From positions 2,046,001-2,110,000 of the forward strand of contig NZ_CP026167.1 in NCBI RefSeq assembly GCF_002902985.1: a stretch of DNA of 64,000 nt, in the 5' to 3' direction. Of this stretch, positions 37,566-46,605 are shown piece by piece. The stretch is from Leclercia sp. LSNIH1 (GTDB lineage Bacteria > Pseudomonadota > Gammaproteobacteria > Enterobacterales > Enterobacteriaceae). Under the pieces are notes generated by a model. The model made no database searches, had not been told where the DNA came from, and was given only the letters and a program-made list of their open reading frames with translations. Position numbers and translations under genes: made by a program. Numbering within the stretch: the first letter of the stretch is position 1; every line of letters starts with the position of its first letter.

Positions 37566-39976
37566 TTGCCCGCTGGTTCTGGCGCGAATGGCGCTCCCCT
37601 TCGCTGCTGATTGTCTGGCTGGCGCTAAGCCTGGCGGTGGCCTGCGTACTGGCGCTCGGCAGCGTCAGCGATCGGATGGAAAAGGGACTCAGCCAGCAAA
37701 GCCGTGAGTTTATGGCCGGCGACCGGACGCTGCGCAGCTCCCGCGAAGTGCCGCAGGCGTGGATTGAGGAGGCGAGAAAGCAGGGGCTGAAGGTCAGCGA
37801 GCAGATCGGTTTCCAGACCATGACCTTTGCCGCCGGGACGCCGCAGCTGGCGAGCGTGAAGGCGGTCGATGATATCTATCCGCTCTACGGCGAGCTTCAG
37901 ACCAACCCGCCGGGGCTGAAGCCTGCGCCGGGCACGGTGCTGCTGGCGTCGCGTCTGATGGCGCTGCTGAATTTAAAAACCGGCGACAGCATTGATGTCG
38001 GCGATGCCACCCTGAAAATCGCCGGGGAGGTGGTGCAGGAGCCGGACGCCGGATTCAATCCGTTTCAGATGGCGCCGCGTCTGCTGATGAACACCGCAGA
38101 TGTCGCCAAAACCGCGGCGGTACAGCCCGGCAGCCGCGTCACCTGGCGCTTTAAGTTTGGCGGCACGCCCGCGCAACTGGAACGTTACGAAAAATGGCTC
38201 CTGCCGCAGCTGAAGCCGGAGCACCGCTGGTCCGGGATGGAGCAGGAGGAGGGCGCACTCGGCAAATCGCTGGAGCGTTCCCAGCAATTCCTGCTGCTCT
38301 CGGCGCTGCTCACGCTGCTGCTGGCGGTGGCGGCGGTGGCAGTCGCCATGGGCCACTACTGCCGCAGCCGCTACGATCTGGTGGCGATCCTCAAAACGTT
38401 GGGGGCGGGCAGGGCGCAGCTGCGCAAACTGATTATCGGTCAGTGGCTGATGGTGCTGACGCTCTCGGCTGTCACCGGCGGGATGATGGGGCTACTGTTT
38501 GAAAAAGTGCTGATGGTACTCCTCAAGCCGGTGCTGCCCGTCGCGCTGCCCCCTGCCAGCCTCTGGCCGTGGCTCTGGGCGATCGGGGCGATGACCGTCA
38601 TTTCGCTGCTGGTGGGGCTGCGTCCTTACCGCCTGCTGCTCGCGACACAGCCCCTGCGCGTTCTGCGTCGCGACGTGGTGGCCAGCGTCTGGCCGCTGAA
38701 ATATTACATTCCGGCTATCGTGGCCGTGGTGGTGATGCTCCTCGCCTGGCTGATGGGCGGGAGCATGCTGCTGTGGGCCGTGCTGGCTGGCGCCGTCGTG
38801 CTGGCGTTGCTCTGCGGTGTGCTGGGCTGGATGCTGCTCAGTGTGCTGAAAGGGCTCACGGTAAAATCGCTGCCGGTGCGTCTGGCGGTGAATCGCCTGC
38901 TGCGCCAGCCGTGGTCGACCCTCAGCCAGCTGTCGGCATTTTCGCTCTCGTTCATGCTGCTGGCATTGTTGCTGGTGCTGCGCGGCGATCTGCTGGATCG
39001 CTGGCAACAGCAGCTTCCACCAGAAAGCCCGAACTACTTTTTGATCAACATTGCCCCGGAGCAGGTAACGCCCCTGAAAGCGTTTCTCGCTGAACACCAG
39101 ATTATCCCGGAGTCTTACTACCCCATTGTGCGGGCGCGCCTGACCCAGATTAACGGGCAGTCCACCGAGGGCAATAAAGATGAATCCCTCAACCGGGAGC
39201 TGAACCTCACCTGGCAGGATAAGCGCCCGGATCATAATCCGATCACCGCCGGCAGCTGGCCGCCGAAAGCGGGGGAGGTATCGATGGAGGAGGGGCTGGC
39301 GAAACGCCTCAACGTCGCGCTGGGCGATACGGTGACCTTTACCGGCGATACCCAGGATTTCAGCGCGAAAGTGACCAGCCTGCGCAAGGTCGACTGGGAG
39401 AGTCTGCGGCCTAACTTCTTCTTTATCTTCCCCCCCGGGGCGCTGGACGGGCAGCCCCAGAGCTGGCTGACCAGCTTCCGCTGGGAGAATGGCAACGGCA
39501 TGCTCACCCAGCTTAACCGCGAGTTCCCCACCATCAGCCTGCTGGATATCGGCGCGATCCTCAAACAGGTCGGGCAGGTGCTGGAGCAGGTGAGCCGGGC
39601 GCTGGAGGTGATGGTGGTGCTGGTGACCATCTGCGGCGTGCTGCTGCTGCTGGCCCAGGTGCAGGTCGGGATGCGCCAGCGTCATCAGGAGCTGGTGGTC
39701 TACCGTACTCTGGGGGCAGGTAAAAAGCTGCTGCGCACCACGCTGTGGAGCGAGTTCGCCCTGCTGGGGCTGGTGGCTGGCCTGGTGGCGGCCATTGGTG
39801 CCGAAACTGCGCTGGCGGTGCTGCAAACCCGGGTATTTGACTTCCCGTGGGAGCCAGACTGGCGGCTGTGGGCGATCCTGCCCCTGAGCGGTGCGGTGCT
39901 GCTTTCGCTGTGCGGCGGCTGGCTGGGGGCGCGTTTACTGAAAGGCAAAGCCCTGTTCCGCCAGTTCTCCGGTTAA
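37562..39976 (+). CDS. ybbP: YbbP, FtsX-like ABC permease
   Basis: An 804-residue permease, the same length as E. coli YbbP, with two FtsX-like cores of transmembrane helices, an N-terminal periplasmic domain and a second large periplasmic domain (about 470-640); roughly ten transmembrane segments in all. The FtsX-type coupling segment is visible twice (DLVAILKTLGAGRAQLRKLI; ELVVYRTLGAGKKLLRTTL). It works with YbbA. In E. coli rhsD follows; here a porin follows instead. Confidence 0.95.
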   Translation: MIARWFWREWRSPSLLIVWLALSLAVACVLALGSVSDRMEKGLSQQSREFMAGDRTLRSSREVPQAWIEEARKQGLKVSEQIGFQTMTFAAGTPQLASVKAVDDIYPLYGELQTNPPGLKPAPGTVLLASRLMALLNLKTGDSIDVGDATLKIAGEVVQEPDAGFNPFQMAPRLLMNTADVAKTAAVQPGSRVTWRFKFGGTPAQLERYEKWLLPQLKPEHRWSGMEQEEGALGKSLERSQQFLLLSALLTLLLAVAAVAVAMGHYCRSRYDLVAILKTLGAGRAQLRKLIIGQWLMVLTLSAVTGGMMGLLFEKVLMVLLKPVLPVALPPASLWPWLWAIGAMTVISLLVGLRPYRLLLATQPLRVLRRDVVASVWPLKYYIPAIVAVVVMLLAWLMGGSMLLWAVLAGAVVLALLCGVLGWMLLSVLKGLTVKSLPVRLAVNRLLRQPWSTLSQLSAFSLSFMLLALLLVLRGDLLDRWQQQLPPESPNYFLINIAPEQVTPLKAFLAEHQIIPESYYPIVRARLTQINGQSTEGNKDESLNRELNLTWQDKRPDHNPITAGSWPPKAGEVSMEEGLAKRLNVALGDTVTFTGDTQDFSAKVTSLRKVDWESLRPNFFFIFPPGALDGQPQSWLTSFRWENGNGMLTQLNREFPTISLLDIGAILKQVGQVLEQVSRALEVMVVLVTICGVLLLLAQVQVGMRQRHQELVVYRTLGAGKKLLRTTLWSEFALLGLVAGLVAAIGAETALAVLQTRVFDFPWEPDWRLWAILPLSGAVLLSLCGGWLGARLLKGKALFRQFSG

Positions 39977-39991
39977 TTCCTTTCCTGAACT

Positions 39992-40023
39992 ATCACGTGC
40001 CAGTTTTTATACTGGCACGTGAT
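39992..40023. repeat. Perfect 13-bp inverted repeat after ybbP
   Basis: ATCACGTGCCAGT and ACTGGCACGTGAT flank a TTTTAT loop (40005-40010), 16 bases after the ybbP stop. There is no T-run, so it is either a weak terminator, an RNA end-protecting hairpin or an operator upstream of the porin gene. Confidence 0.7.
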
Positions 40024-40158
40024 GACTAAGTAGCATAAAAAGATAAATCATTGAATTTTAGCGGCACAAAACATTAAAAACCGGGCAACACGGACAGATA
40101 AATCCTGGTTAATATTCACCTGCTAAATAAATGGCAGTGTGTTTAACAAGGAAAAACA

Positions 40159-41304
40159 GTGACTATAAATAAAAAAGCGCTGGCAGTGGCTATTGGCGCA
40201 GCAGTGGCATTGACCTCTTTTGCATCCCAGGCTGAAATCACCGTTCTTAAACAAGATCCGCAGGCGGGCAACCCGCTGAGCCGTCTGAACTTCACCGTTG
40301 GCGGCAGTATTCGTCCTCAGTTCCAGAACATGACCGGCGACGACGGCAAAAACAGCTATAAGCGTAATGGCTTTGACGGCGGTACCCGCTTCCGTTTCGC
40401 GGCGGATTACTACCTGTTTGATGACATCAGCTGGGTCAGCTACTACGAGCTGGGGGTGAACATTCCGGCGCAGTTTAACTGGGACAACCACCACGCCGAC
40501 GGCGCGCACGACACCTCCCGCCGCATGCTCTACACCGGCCTGAAGAGCGACACCTGGGGCACCCTGACCTTTGGTCAGCAGAACAGCGTCTATTACGATG
40601 TGGTCGGCGCGAAAACCGATATCTGGGACTACGACATGATCGGCCAGGCGCCGGGTAATGGCATCAAAGGTGACTACGACGGCTCTTACCGTTCACGCCA
40701 GATGCTGAAATACAAGAAAACCCTCGGCGATGCCGATCTCTACGCCTCTTACCTGTTCGAAGATAGCGAATATCTGCCGGGCAACGGCCTCCGTTACAAG
40801 CGTAAAGGCGGCGGTTCACTGGGTCTGGATTATCGTCTGACCACCGATCTGACCTGGGGCGCGGCCTGGAACTACACCCGCGCCGACATGCGTAACCCGG
40901 ATAATGGCGACAGTAAAACCTGGGATCAGAACATCCTCGGTACCGCGCTGAGCTGGACGCCGGACAACTGGACCTTCTCCGCAGGCGGCGGCTGGTATCA
41001 GAACTTTATGACCAGCAAAAAAGTGTCGGTAAATGACTACTTCGCGGGTGATGCGTGGGGTATTGAGTACTTCGCCGGCTATAAATTCCCGATTGGTCAG
41101 TATGCGGTGAAATCGATCCAGCCTTACTTCATGGGTGACCGTATTGAGACCATGAATGGCCGCAACTACCAGCGCATCGACAACGGCGTGGGTGTCAGCT
41201 TCCAACTGGACTACGGCTTCCGCGTCGATTACGAGCACGTATTCACCTCCAGCACCGACGATCTGGGCGATATGAACCTGGTACGTTTGCGTTACGACTT
41301 CTGA
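40159..41304 (+). CDS. Outer-membrane porin, OmpL/KdgM-like group uncertain
   Basis: A 381-residue outer membrane beta-barrel protein. A GTG start follows AAGGA by about eight bases; the signal peptide ends SFASQA, the mature protein starts EITVLKQDPQAG, and it ends RLRYDF with the terminal Phe needed for Bam insertion. The many alternating aromatic/Gly strands (VGGSIRPQFQN, FRFAADYYLFD, DYGFRVDYEHVF) fit a 12-16-strand barrel. I cannot assign a substrate; the sequence is not one of the classic OmpC/OmpF trimeric porins. It stands alone, upstream of the 47-bp repeat array. A position after ybbP is occupied by rhsD in E. coli. Confidence 0.8.
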   Translation: MTINKKALAVAIGAAVALTSFASQAEITVLKQDPQAGNPLSRLNFTVGGSIRPQFQNMTGDDGKNSYKRNGFDGGTRFRFAADYYLFDDISWVSYYELGVNIPAQFNWDNHHADGAHDTSRRMLYTGLKSDTWGTLTFGQQNSVYYDVVGAKTDIWDYDMIGQAPGNGIKGDYDGSYRSRQMLKYKKTLGDADLYASYLFEDSEYLPGNGLRYKRKGGGSLGLDYRLTTDLTWGAAWNYTRADMRNPDNGDSKTWDQNILGTALSWTPDNWTFSAGGGWYQNFMTSKKVSVNDYFAGDAWGIEYFAGYKFPIGQYAVKSIQPYFMGDRIETMNGRNYQRIDNGVGVSFQLDYGFRVDYEHVFTSSTDDLGDMNLVRLRYDF

Positions 41305-41311
41305 GTCGTCT

Positions 41312-41640
41312 GTTCCCCGGTAGCGCGCAGCGATCCGGGGCTACGTGCGGTGCGGTTTGTTCCCCGGTAGCGCGCAGCGATCCGGGGCTACGTATGGTGC
41401 GGTTTGTTCCCCGGTAGCGCGCAGCGATCCGGGGCTACGTATGGTGCGGTTTGTTCCCCGGTGGCGCTGCGCTTACCGGGGCTACATGTGGTGCGGTTTG
41501 TTCCCCGGTAGCGCGCAGCGATCCGGGGCTACGTGCGGTTCGGTTTGTTCCCCGGTAGCGCGCAGCGATCCGGGGCTACGTGCGGTGCGGTTTGTTCCCC
41601 GGTAGCGCGCAGCGATCCGGGGCTACATGTGGTGCGGTTT
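41312..41640 (+). repeat. Seven tandem 47-bp REP-like units
   Basis: Seven exact 47-bp periods start at 41312, 41359, 41406, 41453, 41500, 41547 and 41594, each containing CCCCGG...CCGGGG around an 11-14-base loop and ending GTGCGGTTT or a close variant. Units 1-3 and 5-7 share the loop TAGCGCGCAGCGAT; unit 4 has the loop of other REP elements here (TGGCGCTGCGCTTA). A degenerate eighth unit follows at 41641. No unique spacers are present, so this is not a CRISPR array. Confidence 0.93.
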
Positions 41641-41676
41641 GTTTCCGGTGGCACTGCGCGTACTGGAACGGTGTAG

Positions 41677-41702
41677 GCCGGGTAAGCGCAGCGCCACCCG
41701 GC
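41677..41702. repeat. REP element closing the array
   Basis: GCCGGG...CCCGGC in the opposite orientation to the array, directly before the selU stop codon, of the same type as the elements at 24409-24434 and 48041-48068. Confidence 0.8.
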
Positions 41703-41708
41703 GTTCTG

Positions 41709-42779
41709 TCAGCGGCTCAGCCACTCCGCCACGTCCCCATACGTCCCGCGATAGACAATCTTCTCCGCCTTCTTCTCCAGCTGATAGCGATACATCGGGT
41801 CGTAATAGTCATTGAGCAGTGGCGCCAGCCAGCTGAGATGCGCCTCGGTACTGCCGGTACGCTGCTGTTCATCCAGAGCGCTGTCCAGCAGGGCGGTCAA
41901 TTCGGCATAACGCTGTAACCCCAGGCGGCGGCGAATGGCAAACAGGCCGTGGTACAGGTAATCGCGATACTCCAGCCAGCCCGCCTCTTCCCCCCGCGCT
42001 TCGTGAAAGGCCTGCCACATCTGCTCGAAATACTCTTCGCGCAGGCGCTCAAGACGCACCTCAAACGGGTCCTCAACCACCACAATGGGCGATTGCGCCA
42101 TGCGGTCGCGCAGGCACTCTGGCAGGTGGTTGGAGCCAATCATCCGCCCTTCATCTTCCAGCACCCAGCGCGCAGCGTTTTTTTTCAGCAACTCGACGGC
42201 GAGATGGTTTTCAAAACTGGCCTGGGAAAGCTGCGGGGCCAGCGTGCGGCCAAAGGAGGAGCCGCGGTGGTGCGCCAGTCCTTCGAGATCGACGCCCTCA
42301 GGATGCGCCTTCACCAGCAGCGTTTTGCCGCTCCCGGTGCAGCCGCCAATCAGCACGCTGGGTTTTTGCGCCTGCTCAACGGTCGCCTGGATAGCCGCCT
42401 GGCGTAGCGCCTTGTAGCCGCCGACGATCAGCGGGTAATCCACCCCGGCTTCTTTCAGCCACGCCTGCGCGATATGCGAGCGCTGTCCGCCCCGGGCGCA
42501 GCAGAGATAGCCCTGCGGGTGAGCAAGGCAGGCGGCGCGCCAGGCCTCCAGTCGCTCTTCACGCGTCTCACCGCTTACCAGACGGTGGCCGAGCGCCAGT
42601 GCCGCCTCCGGACCCTGGCGTTTATAGCAGGTGCCCACGGCGGCGCGTTCGTCGTCGTTCATTAGAGGCAGGTTGTGTGCCGCAGGCATGGCACCCTGAG
42701 CAAATTCCACGGGGGCACGCACGTCAATTAATGGCGTGTCGGTAGCAAGTATGGCGCGGTAGTCCGTCCCATCGTTCAT
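41709..42779 (-). CDS. selU: SelU, tRNA 2-selenouridine synthase
   Basis: SelU (YbbB) converts 2-thiouridine at the wobble position of tRNA-Lys, -Glu and -Gln to 2-selenouridine through a geranylated intermediate. The product is 356 residues (364 in E. coli). The N-terminal rhodanese domain has the catalytic Cys in CARGGQRS (about residue 94), and a P-loop [11 protein letters not shown] lies at about 145. It is not linked here to the allantoin genes (allS, allA, allR and others) that lie beside it in E. coli; purK follows directly on its start side. Confidence 0.94.
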   Translation of the reverse strand: MNDGTDYRAILATDTPLIDVRAPVEFAQGAMPAAHNLPLMNDDERAAVGTCYKRQGPEAALALGHRLVSGETREERLEAWRAACLAHPQGYLCCARGGQRSHIAQAWLKEAGVDYPLIVGGYKALRQAAIQATVEQAQKPSVLIGGCTGSGKTLLVKAHPEGVDLEGLAHHRGSSFGRTLAPQLSQASFENHLAVELLKKNAARWVLEDEGRMIGSNHLPECLRDRMAQSPIVVVEDPFEVRLERLREEYFEQMWQAFHEARGEEAGWLEYRDYLYHGLFAIRRRLGLQRYAELTALLDSALDEQQRTGSTEAHLSWLAPLLNDYYDPMYRYQLEKKAEKIVYRGTYGDVAEWLSR

Positions 42780-42853
42780 AAGGATCCCTCAAAACAACAA
42801 TGGGCAGGATTTTACGCCGGGGAAGGGGAAGGTCAACTCCCCGGCGGTGAGGC

Positions 42854-43921
42854 TTAGCTGAGCGTTGACTGCGCCCAGGCAATCCCGCTGGCGTACTCCG
42901 GCGGCAGCAGAGGGACAATTGCTTCAAGCGTTGCGCAAAGGCGAGGGATATCGCTGTCATTCAGGTTGAGATGGCCGACCTTACGACCCGGGCGCACCTC
43001 TTTGTCGTACCAGTGCAGATGCACCAGCGGCAGCTTCAGCCAGTCATCGTTCAGATCGGTACCGATCAGGTTGATCATCACCGACGGGCTATTGACCACC
43101 GGCTGCGGCATCGGCAACCGGGTAATGGCGCGCAGATGCAGCTCAAACTGGCTAATGGAGGCGCCGTTTTGCGTCCAGTGGCCGCTGTTGTGGACGCGGG
43201 GCGCCAGCTCGTTGATCAGCAGACCTTCTGGCGTGACGAAGCACTCCATCGCCATTACGCCCACGTAGCCCAGCGCCTGCATGATGGCAGAGAGCATGCT
43301 TTCTGCCTGCGCTTGTTGCGCTGCGTTGGCCTGCGGGAAGACCACGCTGGTGCGCAGGATCCCGTCCTGATGCAGGTTATGGGTCAGGGGATAAAAGACC
43401 GTGCTGCCGTCGTGGGCGCGGGCACCCACCAGCGACACTTCATCGCTGAAATTAATGCCCTGCTCAACGATGCATTCGCCGTAGCACTCGTCCGGCAGCT
43501 GGTCGGTTTCCCCGGCGCGCAGACGCCACTGGCCACGGCCATCGTAGCCGCCCACGCGACGCTTGACGATCGCCAGTTCACCCAGCGCGTCAAACACACC
43601 CGGCCACTGGCTTTTTTCACTCAGCAGCTGCCACGGCGCGGTAGCGAGATGCAGATCGTCGAACAGCTGCTTTTGCGTAAGACGGTCAGCAATAATCGGG
43701 AAGACGTCGCGGTTAACGAAGGCGTTGTGACGAGCCAGCTCGCGGGTTAACGGCGTTTCCGGCCAGCGTTCGATTTCTGCGGTGATGACGCTCTGCTGAA
43801 ACGGCACGGCTTCAGGCTCATCGTCCAGCCCGACCGGCCAGACGGCGATCCCCAGCGGTTCACCAGCCTGGCGCAGCATACGGCCTAACTGGCCGTTACC
43901 AAGGACGCAAACCTGCTTCAT
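42854..43921 (-). CDS. purK: PurK, N5-carboxyaminoimidazole ribonucleotide synthase
   Basis: PurK makes N5-CAIR from AIR, ATP and bicarbonate in de novo purine synthesis. The product is 355 residues, equal to E. coli, when started at the ATG that overlaps the purE stop by four bases. It is an ATP-grasp enzyme: [14 protein letters not shown] at the start, the grasp loop [15 protein letters not shown], and [15 protein letters not shown] near the C-terminus are intact. It forms the purEK operon under PurR. Confidence 0.97.
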   Translation of the reverse strand: MKQVCVLGNGQLGRMLRQAGEPLGIAVWPVGLDDEPEAVPFQQSVITAEIERWPETPLTRELARHNAFVNRDVFPIIADRLTQKQLFDDLHLATAPWQLLSEKSQWPGVFDALGELAIVKRRVGGYDGRGQWRLRAGETDQLPDECYGECIVEQGINFSDEVSLVGARAHDGSTVFYPLTHNLHQDGILRTSVVFPQANAAQQAQAESMLSAIMQALGYVGVMAMECFVTPEGLLINELAPRVHNSGHWTQNGASISQFELHLRAITRLPMPQPVVNSPSVMINLIGTDLNDDWLKLPLVHLHWYDKEVRPGRKVGHLNLNDSDIPRLCATLEAIVPLLPPEYASGIAWAQSTLS

Positions 43922-44427
43922 GCCGCACCTCGCGGGTCCGGGTTCTCCAGGACCTCGTCGGTCTGGGCGGTACGCCACGCGACCAGGCGCTGATGCAGTT
44001 CTTTATCATGAGTGGCCAGGATCTGAGCGGCCAGCAGCGCGGCGTTAGCTGCGCCTGCTTTACCAATCGCCAGCGTCCCTACCGGAATGCCGCGCGGCAT
44101 CTGCACGATGGAGTAGAGGCTGTCGACACCGCTCAGGGCTGCGCTCTGAACCGGGACGCCGAGCACCGGCACCAGGGTTTTGGCGGCAATCATACCGGGC
44201 AGATGCGCGGCGCCACCTGCACCGGCAATAATCACCTGATAGCCATTCTCTTCTGCGCCTTCGGCGAAGCTGAACAGCTTATCGGGAGTGCGGTGCGCGG
44301 AGACCACTTCAACGTGGTGAGGAACGTTCAGGATGTCAAAGATTTCGGCGGCGAACTGCATGGTAGCCCAGTCGCTTTTGGACCCCATCACGATGGCGAC
44401 ACGCGCCGGATTATTGCTGGAAGACAT
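43918..44427 (-). CDS. purE: PurE, N5-CAIR mutase
   Basis: PurE moves the carboxyl group of N5-CAIR to give CAIR. The product is 169 residues, equal to E. coli; the start is [20 protein letters not shown], with AGGAG about eleven bases upstream. The catalytic segment [14 protein letters not shown] and the [13 protein letters not shown] loop are present. The upstream region has a PurR box, and the operon order purE-purK with a four-base overlap is standard. Confidence 0.98.
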   Translation of the reverse strand: MSSSNNPARVAIVMGSKSDWATMQFAAEIFDILNVPHHVEVVSAHRTPDKLFSFAEGAEENGYQVIIAGAGGAAHLPGMIAAKTLVPVLGVPVQSAALSGVDSLYSIVQMPRGIPVGTLAIGKAGAANAALLAAQILATHDKELHQRLVAWRTAQTDEVLENPDPRGAA

Positions 44428-44498
44428 GCGTCTTAAAACTCCTGTGGTGCACAACTCTCGGCTTTTGAGGCCAAAGAGAATAGCACGATAGAGAGGCA

Positions 44499-44514
44499 AG
44501 GAAAACGGTTGCGC
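44499..44514 (-). promoter_or_regulatory. PurR operator of purEK
   Basis: On the complement GCGCAACCGTTTTCCT, close to the PurR consensus ACGCAAACGTTTTCGT and, as I remember it, nearly the E. coli purE box. It is about 72 bases upstream of the purE start. Confidence 0.88.
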
Positions 44515-44552
44515 GGCTAAAACTTCCGGCAAAATCCCGTGCTTTCTGCCAC

Positions 44553-44574
44553 AAAAAAACCGCCGAAAGGCGGT
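44553..44574 (-). terminator. Terminator between purEK and the small-protein genes
   Basis: ACCGCC/GGCGGT with a GAAA loop (44559-44574); seven bases of A at its left give a U-run for the leftward transcript ending after 44599. The right-hand side (CTTTT) may also end read-through in the other direction. Confidence 0.88.
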
Positions 44575-44598
44575 CTTTTCACAGGTTACTTTGACATT

Positions 44599-44787
44599 TT
44601 ACAGGAGATTACCTGCGGTCAGGCTCTCTTTATCAAAGGCATGGCTCACATCAATATGATTTTGATGTACTGCCGTGTCGATATTCGAACCCGCCTCCGG
44701 GGTGGATAAGGCGTTCTCGGCGGCCATCGCGCCAGAGGTGAGGGAAGCGGCCAGCAGCAGGGTGCTGACGATAGTGATATTTTTCAT
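44599..44787 (-). CDS. Small exported protein of unknown function
   Basis: A 62-residue protein with a clear signal peptide (MKNITIVSTLLLAASLTSGAMA) followed by a 40-residue acidic, polar mature part ending FDKESLTAGNLL. AAGGA lies seven bases before the ATG at 44787; an in-frame ATG 18 bases further upstream has no usable ribosome binding site. I do not recognise the mature sequence. It lies 70 bp downstream of a DUF1471 gene in the same orientation and is followed by a strong terminator, so the two are probably one transcript with a role in the envelope or stress response. Confidence 0.75.
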   Translation of the reverse strand: MKNITIVSTLLLAASLTSGAMAAENALSTPEAGSNIDTAVHQNHIDVSHAFDKESLTAGNLL

Positions 44788-44857
44788 TCTTTTTTCCTTC
44801 TTCATCCTGTTGTCGCTGTCGCTTGTCTCTTATCTGGCGGCACGGCAATGCGTTAAA

Positions 44858-45067
44858 TTATTTAGTCAGTTCAGCGGTCATATACACGCGGTTGTCGAAC
44901 TGGGCGCTGGTGATTTTGTAGGCGGCACCCTCTTTAGCGGCCTGCGCGGCGATTTTAGCTTCGGCGCGGTCAATGGTAGAGGCGGTGGCGCTCACGCTCT
45001 GGGCAAAAGAACCGAAAGAGATCAGAGAAAGTGCGGCAACTGCAACGAAAGTTTTGATGGATTTCAT
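44858..45067 (-). CDS. DUF1471 (BhsA/McbA/YhcN-type) small periplasmic protein
   Basis: A 69-residue DUF1471 protein. The signal peptide MKSIKTFVAVAALSLISFGSFA is followed by QSVSATASTIDRAEAKIAA and the family's closing strand pattern, AYKITSAQFDNRVYMTAELTK. Relatives such as BhsA, McbA and YhcN respond to acid, peroxide, metals or biofilm conditions. AAGGA precedes the ATG. It lies between purEK and lpxH, and probably heads a transcript with the small gene downstream. Which member of the family it matches best was not determined. Confidence 0.88.
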   Translation of the reverse strand: MKSIKTFVAVAALSLISFGSFAQSVSATASTIDRAEAKIAAQAAKEGAAYKITSAQFDNRVYMTAELTK

Positions 45068-45212
45068 GGTCGTATTCCTTAAGCTGATTTGTCTGGAGTA
45101 GGGCGTTGTTGCCCTGATGTGAGTAATCATAGGCCGACCAGAGTGTGATTAAAATCAAAACAATTTGCGGGAAGAATTCAAAAAAATTGAATGATTTTCA
45201 GGCGGGGGGATT

Positions 45213-45935
45213 TCAGAAAGGGAAAGCGATCAGCTCCACGCCTTCGGGCGTGACCTTAATCATCGATCCTTCGCTATGCCAGGCGCCTAACACCACGCGG
45301 TGGGCTTGCTCTCCGTTGGCGGTCAGGTCATGCATGGCCGGGCGATGGGTATGGCCGTGGATCAGCCACTGGACCTGGTGTTTTTCCATCACGCTGACCA
45401 CCGCCTGCGGGTTCACGTCCATGATGGTCATCGATTTGCTGCTGTTGGCGGCTTTACTGCCGGCGCGCATTTTCGCGGCGATACGGCTGCGAATAAACAG
45501 CGGCAGGGCGAGAAAGAGCGTCTGGATCCAGGGGGTATGCACTTTGGCACGAAACGCCAGATAGCCGGTATCGTCGGTGCAGAGCGTGTCGCCATGCATT
45601 ATCAGCACGCGGCGGCCATACAGGTCGAGGACGGTCTCTTCCGCCAGCAGGATCATTCCGCTTTCACGGGCGAAGCGTTTGCCCAGCAGAAAGTCGCGGT
45701 TGCCGTGGATAAAGAAGCAGGGGACGCCAGAGTCGACCAGCGCTTTAAGCGCACTCGCTATCTCGCGGTGCAGCGGGTTCGGATCGTCGTCGCCAATCCA
45801 GGCTTCGAACAGATCCCCCAGGATGTAAAGCGCATCGGCGTGGCGGGCTTCACCCTGTAAAAAACGCAGAAAACCGGCGGTGATCGCCGGTTCTTCTGTT
45901 TGCAGATGCAGATCTGCAATAAAGAGTGTCGCCAC
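45213..45935 (-). CDS. lpxH: LpxH, UDP-2,3-diacylglucosamine diphosphatase
   Basis: LpxH hydrolyses UDP-2,3-diacylglucosamine to lipid X and UMP, an essential step in lipid A synthesis, at the inner membrane. The product is 240 residues, equal to E. coli, from a GTG start. It is a calcineurin-like metallophosphatase with [41 protein letters not shown] and IHGHTHRPA, which give the two-manganese site. It follows ppiB after a few bases, as in E. coli, with which it is probably co-transcribed. Confidence 0.97.
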   Translation of the reverse strand: MATLFIADLHLQTEEPAITAGFLRFLQGEARHADALYILGDLFEAWIGDDDPNPLHREIASALKALVDSGVPCFFIHGNRDFLLGKRFARESGMILLAEETVLDLYGRRVLIMHGDTLCTDDTGYLAFRAKVHTPWIQTLFLALPLFIRSRIAAKMRAGSKAANSSKSMTIMDVNPQAVVSVMEKHQVQWLIHGHTHRPAMHDLTANGEQAHRVVLGAWHSEGSMIKVTPEGVELIAFPF

Positions 45936-45938
45936 GAA

Positions 45939-46433
45939 TTATTCGCTGACGGTCACGCTTGTGATTACAACGTCTTCTTTTGGAACGTCCTGGTGCATGC
46001 CGCTGCGGCCAGTAGAAACGGCTTTGATCTTGTCAACCACGTCCATACCTTCAACCACTTCTGCAAACACGCAGTAGCCCCAACCCTGCAGGCTTTCGCC
46101 AGAGAAGTTCAGGAAGTCGTTGTCTGCTACGTTAATGAAGAACTGCGCGGTGGCAGAGTGTGGCGCCTGAGTACGGGCCATTGCCAGGGTACCGCGGGTG
46201 TTTTTCAGACCGTTATTAGCTTCGTTTTTGATAGCCTCTTTGGTCTCTTTCTGTTTCATGCCAGGTTCAAAACCGCCGCCCTGGATCATAAAGCCGTTAA
46301 TGACACGGTGGAAAATGGTGTTGTTGTAGAAACCTTCGCGGCAGTAGTCCAGGAAGTTTTTAACTGTTTCAGGCGCTTTGTCATCAAAGGTTTTGATTAC
46401 GATATCGCCATGATTAGTGTGGAAAGTAACCAT
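45939..46433 (-). CDS. ppiB: PpiB, cytoplasmic cyclophilin-type peptidyl-prolyl isomerase
   Basis: PpiB catalyses cis-trans isomerisation of proline peptide bonds. The product is 164 residues, as in E. coli. No signal peptide is present, so it is cytoplasmic, unlike PpiA. Cyclophilin motifs include [19 protein letters not shown] and the catalytic pocket residues in [19 protein letters not shown]. It is divergent from cysS and leads the ppiB-lpxH unit. Confidence 0.97.
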   Translation of the reverse strand: MVTFHTNHGDIVIKTFDDKAPETVKNFLDYCREGFYNNTIFHRVINGFMIQGGGFEPGMKQKETKEAIKNEANNGLKNTRGTLAMARTQAPHSATAQFFINVADNDFLNFSGESLQGWGYCVFAEVVEGMDVVDKIKAVSTGRSGMHQDVPKEDVVITSVTVSE

Positions 46434-46605
46434 TTTTGCATCCTGTTCCGTTATAGTGGTGCTTCGACCCCGCCAGGGGCCACAATAAGCGCTTGTTATA
46501 GCATAACCTCACGACGCGATCACCTTGCATTGCGTGCTGCTTCGGGTTTGAATTACCATTAGAATATGCTGTTTTCACCCACACACGTCTCACATGGAAT
46601 CTTCG

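Noticed and set aside
38492..39826. 444-residue frame opposite ybbP
   Set aside because: Antisense shadow; composition dominated by Gln, His and Arg, and no gene-like start.
41345..41605. Open reading frame with repeated PGSAQRSGAT-type peptide on the plus strand
   Set aside because: It is a translation of the 47-bp REP array (47 is not a multiple of three, so the peptide is only a by-product of a lack of stops). No ribosome binding site or conserved protein sense.
41312..41640. Possible CRISPR array
   Set aside because: The units are nearly identical over their full 47 bp, with no unique spacers between repeats, and no cas genes are close by.
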